NCBI GenBank assembly: GCA_019423835.1
Contig: JAHZAR010000036.1
Coordinates: 1 to 9,115, forward strand
Direction of reading: 5' to 3'
DNA length: 9,115 nt
DNA from: Clostridiales bacterium
Lineage (GTDB): Bacteria; Bacillota; Clostridia; Lachnospirales; Lachnospiraceae
In this document: one piece after another, positions 6,649-9,115 of the stretch
How positions within the stretch are numbered: position 1 is the first letter of the stretch
Layout of the letters: each line of letters opens with the position of its first letter
Notes under the pieces: generated by a model
What the model saw: the letters and a program-made list of their open reading frames with translations, nothing else
Told to the model about the DNA's origin: nothing
The model's database searches: none
Made by a program: the position numbers and the translations under genes

Positions 6649-7137
6649 CTAGAACTCCAGAAGCATATCATACCAGACAGCATTCCCATGGACAGACTCC
6701 GACAACCCCTGGTTGACATAGCCAAACTTCTCATAGTAATGGATCAGCCTGTCCTTGCAGGTAAGAATCATTCCCGCCCTGCCTCTTTTTCTGGCGTCTT
6801 CTATCAGCGTTCTCATCAGAAGCTCTGCAATCCCTTTCCTCCTCTCCTGGGGGATCACATCCAGGCCAAACACACTCTGATATCTGCCATCCGGCCTGTG
6901 CAGGCTGCTGTCCTCATACATTTCATCCCGGATTGTTCTCTCATCTGTGACGCATCCATTAATAAAGCCCACCATCTGTCCGTCTTTCTCAGCCACCAGA
7001 AAGCTGTCGGGAAACGCCTCGATCCGTGTCCGGAAAGCATCTCTTCCCGCTGCCTCCGCTTCCGGAAAGCACTCTGCTTCCACCGCAGTCACCCGGTCCA
7101 AGTCTTCCGGTTTTACTCTCCTGATTACAATATCCAT
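6649..7137 (-). CDS. GNAT-family N-acetyltransferase, arylalkylamine-NAT-like
   Basis: This is a 162-residue acetyltransferase close to the bacterial AANAT-like group. Strand 1 is IVIRRVKPEDLDRV (3-16). Motif A is VIPQERRKGIAELLM (about 94-108) with the R-R-K-G-I-A pyrophosphate loop. The tail has CKDRLIHYYEKFGY (about 127-140) and SESVHGNAVWYDM, both distinctive of AANAT-like proteins; the YYEKFGY tyrosine is the usual general acid position. Known relatives acetylate aryl- or alkylamines or polyamine-like amines; the exact substrate here is unknown. ATG 7137 has AAGGAGG nine bases upstream (7147-7153). The gene starts a run with the acyltransferase 39 bp downstream. A terminator lies upstream at 7250-7282, but I cannot find a good promoter in 7138-7249, so leaky read-through may supply transcription. 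Confidence 0.9.
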   Translation of the reverse strand: MDIVIRRVKPEDLDRVTAVEAECFPEAEAAGRDAFRTRIEAFPDSFLVAEKDGQMVGFINGCVTDERTIRDEMYEDSSLHRPDGRYQSVFGLDVIPQERRKGIAELLMRTLIEDARKRGRAGMILTCKDRLIHYYEKFGYVNQGLSESVHGNAVWYDMLLEF

Positions 7138-7249
7138 AGTTCCTTCCTCCTTCTGCAGAACCTGCTCTTCTCTGCCCTTGTCCTGCTTCTTACTTTTTTG
7201 TCTGAACGTCTTTCCCTCTTTCCTGACTGCCGCCCTTTCGAACCAGTCT

Positions 7250-7282
7250 CTTTACAGAGAGAAAACCCGGCAAAGCCGGGTT
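7250..7282 (-). terminator. Intrinsic terminator after the response regulator gene
   Basis: On the minus strand AACCCGGC-TTT-GCCGGGTT forms a perfect 8-bp stem with a 3-base loop (7264-7282), followed by TTCTCTCTGT. It begins 18 bp past the response-regulator stop and should end the comEA-regulator transcript. The hairpin also exists on the plus strand, but the T-run there is interrupted. Confidence 0.85.
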
Positions 7283-7300
7283 CAGTCCTTTCTCTGGCTC

Positions 7301-7999
7301 CTAAGCTCTGAAATAATAGCCCACCCCCCACTTTGTGTGAACATATTTCGGATCGCTGGGGCTCGGCTCAATTTTTTCTCTGAGCCGTCTCACGTGGACA
7401 TCCACTGTGCGGACATCTCCGCCTCCAGCTGCTTTATTTCCCCATACATATCCCAAGAGCTCCTCTCTGCTGTATACCTTATTGGGGTTGCAGACCAGAA
7501 GCTCCAGCAGGTCGAACTCCTTTGCAGTCAGGTTGATTTCCCTGTCTCCAATGAAAACCCTCCTGCTGTCTGTGTCCAGCTTCAAATCCCCAGCCGTTAT
7601 TGTCCGGTTCTGAGGCTGTGCATCCTTCCTGGAGCGGCGTGTGCTCCGACGCATGATGGCCTTGATCCTGGCCTTCACCTCCAATATATTAAACGGTTTT
7701 GTGATATAATCATCCGCTCCGTATTCCAGCCCCAGAATCTTATCCATATCTCCGCCCTTGGCAGTCAGCATAATAATCGGCATTTCCGAAAATTCCCGGA
7801 TTGCCTGGCAGACCTCAAACCCGTCCCGCTTGGGAAGCATCACATCCAGGAGCACAATATCATACTCCTTTTCCCTGGCCTTCTCGATTGCCTCCTCTCC
7901 GTCGTATGCACAGTCTACCTCCATCCCCTCCTGCTCAAGGCTGAAACGGATTCCCTTCACAATTAATTTTTCATCATCTACCACTAAGACCTTCGCCAT
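7301..7999 (-). CDS. OmpR/PhoB-family response regulator transcription factor (orphan within window)
   Basis: This is a 232-residue two-component regulator. The receiver domain (1 to about 118) has the acidic pair D8/D9, phospho-acceptor D52 in VLLDVMLPKRDG, T79 in IIMLTAK and K101 in YITKPF, so it looks fully competent for phosphorylation. The winged-helix domain (about 132-232) carries INLTAKEFDLLELL, the recognition helix region VRTVDVHVRRLREKI and the wing ending in GVGYYF. It resembles the WalR/PhoP type, but that does not settle orthology. ATG 7999 follows GAGGTGG. The gene starts 22 bp after the comEA stop, so both share a transcript, and a terminator follows directly. No histidine kinase is adjacent; downstream is the terminator and upstream is comEA. 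Confidence 0.96.
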   Translation of the reverse strand: MAKVLVVDDEKLIVKGIRFSLEQEGMEVDCAYDGEEAIEKAREKEYDIVLLDVMLPKRDGFEVCQAIREFSEMPIIMLTAKGGDMDKILGLEYGADDYITKPFNILEVKARIKAIMRRSTRRSRKDAQPQNRTITAGDLKLDTDSRRVFIGDREINLTAKEFDLLELLVCNPNKVYSREELLGYVWGNKAAGGGDVRTVDVHVRRLREKIEPSPSDPKYVHTKWGVGYYFRA

Positions 8000-8021
8000 T
8001 TTTCCACCTCTTCACCACGCC

Positions 8022-8804
8022 CTATACCGTGATACTGTCCTTTATCTTCTGAAATGCGGCCTCTTTAATTCCGGAGACCTTCATGATATCCTCAATCCTC
8101 TTAAAGCCTCCATGCTCCTGGCGGTAGCGGATAATGTCCTCAGCCCTGGCCTGCCCGATCCCGGTCAGCGTCATCAGCTCCTCCCTGGAAGCTGTGTTAA
8201 TGTTGACCCTGGTCTGCCCGCCTGCCCGGGCCGCTCCTGCCCCTGCTGTCTGACCGCCTGAAATTCCGGCTCCCGATCCCGGCTGCTGCTCTGAAAGGCG
8301 CTCCGCCTCCTCCCTGTCCGGAACCTGAATCCTCATCCCGTCGCTGACCTCCTGTGCCAGATTCAAATAATCGGCCGCCCCGTTTTCTGTACATCCTCCA
8401 GCCATCTCAACTGCCTCATAGACGCGGCTCCCTGCAGACATCTCATAGACACCCGGGAAAACTACCTCCCCGCAGACATGGACAAAAACGGACTCCTCCT
8501 GGGCTTTTCCGCTCCCGGGAGTCTCTGTCTCCCCGTAAGGTTTTTTCGTTTTTCCGCTGTCCTGGCTCTCAGCTTGGGCGGCGCTGTCTATCTGGCTCTC
8601 CGACACGGTGTCCTCCTGCCTGCGGGCATCGTCTTTATCTGGCTGGAGGGGATCCTCCTCCGTATCCAGAACAAACCGCTCCTCACGGACACGGTTCTCG
8701 CCCGGCCGGACATACCGGTTTCCGATATAGCATATGCCGGCTGCAAGCACACCTATTACAGCCAGGAGCACTTTCATCCTGCCCCTCAGATTTTTATCTC
8801 TCAT
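8022..8804 (-). CDS. comEA: ComEA-type membrane-anchored DNA-binding protein (SLBB + helix-hairpin-helix)
   Basis: ComEA binds incoming double-stranded DNA at the outer face of the membrane during natural transformation. The 260-residue product has the full architecture. A short basic N-terminus leads into one membrane anchor (about 11-28). A long charged, Gln/Ser-rich stalk (30-104) follows. Then comes an SLBB domain, VFVHVCGEVVFPGVYEM and onward (about 106-162), and a Gly/Ala-rich linker (175-197). The tandem helix-hairpin-helix module starts at VNINTASREELMTLTGIG (about 200-217) and ends with GGFKRIEDIMKVSGI. The start is ATG 8804 with GGGAGGT at 8814-8820. A promoter at 8859-8887 precedes it and the response regulator follows by 22 bp. 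No comEC or other competence gene is in view; in Clostridia ComEA homologues are common without proven transformation. Confidence 0.95.
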   Translation of the reverse strand: MRDKNLRGRMKVLLAVIGVLAAGICYIGNRYVRPGENRVREERFVLDTEEDPLQPDKDDARRQEDTVSESQIDSAAQAESQDSGKTKKPYGETETPGSGKAQEESVFVHVCGEVVFPGVYEMSAGSRVYEAVEMAGGCTENGAADYLNLAQEVSDGMRIQVPDREEAERLSEQQPGSGAGISGGQTAGAGAARAGGQTRVNINTASREELMTLTGIGQARAEDIIRYRQEHGGFKRIEDIMKVSGIKEAAFQKIKDSITV

Positions 8805-8858
8805 ATGTATTGTACCTCCCGTCTGTCTGGCGGAAGATACTGCTATGCCTGTACTCCT

Positions 8859-8887
8859 ATTCTACCTAAAACCCCGTTTAAACACAA
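8859..8887 (-). promoter_or_regulatory. Promoter for the comEA-response regulator operon
   Basis: On the minus strand TTGTGT (-35, 8882-8887; only the TTG core matches) and TAGAAT (-10, 8859-8864, 5 of 6) are separated by exactly 17 bp. The predicted start near 8852 gives a leader of about 48 nt to ATG 8804. It lies just past the stop of the upstream transporter gene, where I see no terminator hairpin, so read-through into comEA is also possible. Confidence 0.5.
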
Positions 8888-8917
8888 GCACTAAATCATC
8901 CATTCCCCGTATGTTTC

Positions 8918-9115
8918 TCAGCTCTCCCACCGGAAAATCACAATCCCGGCAATTGCCACAGCTGCTCCGATGACCTTCCTCCATTCAAATCCCGTCTTCT
9001 CCACGCCGAACAGCCCCAGCACCTCTATGCCATACGCCACAAGAATCTGGGCAACCACAATCAGAAGTGCAGCCTTTGCCGGCCCCAGGGCGCTCATACT
9101 CTTAATCACTGTGTA
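8918..9115 (-). CDS. DMT-superfamily transporter of the YdcZ/DUF606 type, C-terminal part (partial)
   Basis: The gene enters from the right edge; the frame is open to base 9115 and only the last 65 residues are visible. The sequence GPAKAALLIVVAQILVAYG followed by a second hydrophobic segment, IGAAVAIAGIVIFRW, matches the last two transmembrane helices of the small YdcZ/DUF606 membrane proteins, a branch of the drug/metabolite transporter superfamily. Complete members are about 140-150 residues with four to five helices, so more than half is missing. The GTG at 9107-9109 is in frame but would truncate the fold, so it is not the start. The stop TGA at 8918 lies 31 bp before the comEA -35 box. 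Transport substrate unknown. Confidence 0.82.
   Translation of the reverse strand, partial: YTVIKSMSALGPAKAALLIVVAQILVAYGIEVLGLFGVEKTGFEWRKVIGAAVAIAGIVIFRWES

Noticed and set aside
6947..7966. 339-codon plus-strand frame opposite the response regulator
   Set aside because: It is antisense to a response regulator with all catalytic residues intact; the translation has no recognisable fold.
7301..7999. Naming the regulator walR
   Set aside because: The sequence resembles WalR/PhoP-type regulators, but the walK-walH-walI-htrA context is missing and orthology cannot be decided by eye.

Overview
The window looks like chromosomal DNA of a Gram-positive anaerobe, most likely a Lachnospiraceae-type Clostridia. 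The reasons are strong AAGGAGG-type ribosome binding sites, SigA-like promoters, moderately high GC for a firmicute (judged by eye), and the gene families present (ComEA with an SLBB domain, an OmpR-type regulator, RlmH, an AANAT-like GNAT acetyltransferase, and an acyltransferase fused to a membrane domain). I see no mobile element, CRISPR array, tRNA or rRNA. Nearly everything reads on the minus strand; the one plus-strand gene is the GNAT acetyltransferase at 1442-2086.

Reading the minus strand in its transcription direction (high to low coordinates): the 3' end of a YdcZ/DUF606-type membrane transporter (8918-9115); a clear promoter, then comEA (8022-8804) and a response regulator 22 bp later (7301-7999), closed by a good intrinsic terminator (7250-7282). 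Next comes a run of an AANAT-like GNAT acetyltransferase (6649-7137), a large condensation/alcohol-acyltransferase-like protein with a six-helix membrane tail (4681-6609), an HSL-family alpha/beta hydrolase (3399-4484), rlmH (2954-3433, overlapping the hydrolase gene by 35 bp) and an SGNH/GDSL hydrolase (2250-2846).

The left part is a divergent pair. A cytoplasmic transglutaminase-like protein (125-1144) is followed by the first codons of an aldo/keto reductase (1-58) on the minus strand. A YhbS-like GNAT acetyltransferase (1442-2086) lies on the plus strand. The 297-bp region between them holds two outward-facing promoters. Each has a leader of about 90 nt with a dyad: a 17-bp near-palindrome on the minus side and a long hairpin just before the ribosome binding site on the plus side. 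The plus-strand GNAT gene converges with the GDSL gene over a short region containing a strong inverted repeat.

Most of this is ordinary housekeeping and accessory metabolism. The least-explained part is the pair of a membrane-anchored acyltransferase (HALTDG motif) and an HSL esterase, which could make and remodel an ester or acylated lipid; this is inference. The response regulator has no histidine kinase beside it within the window.
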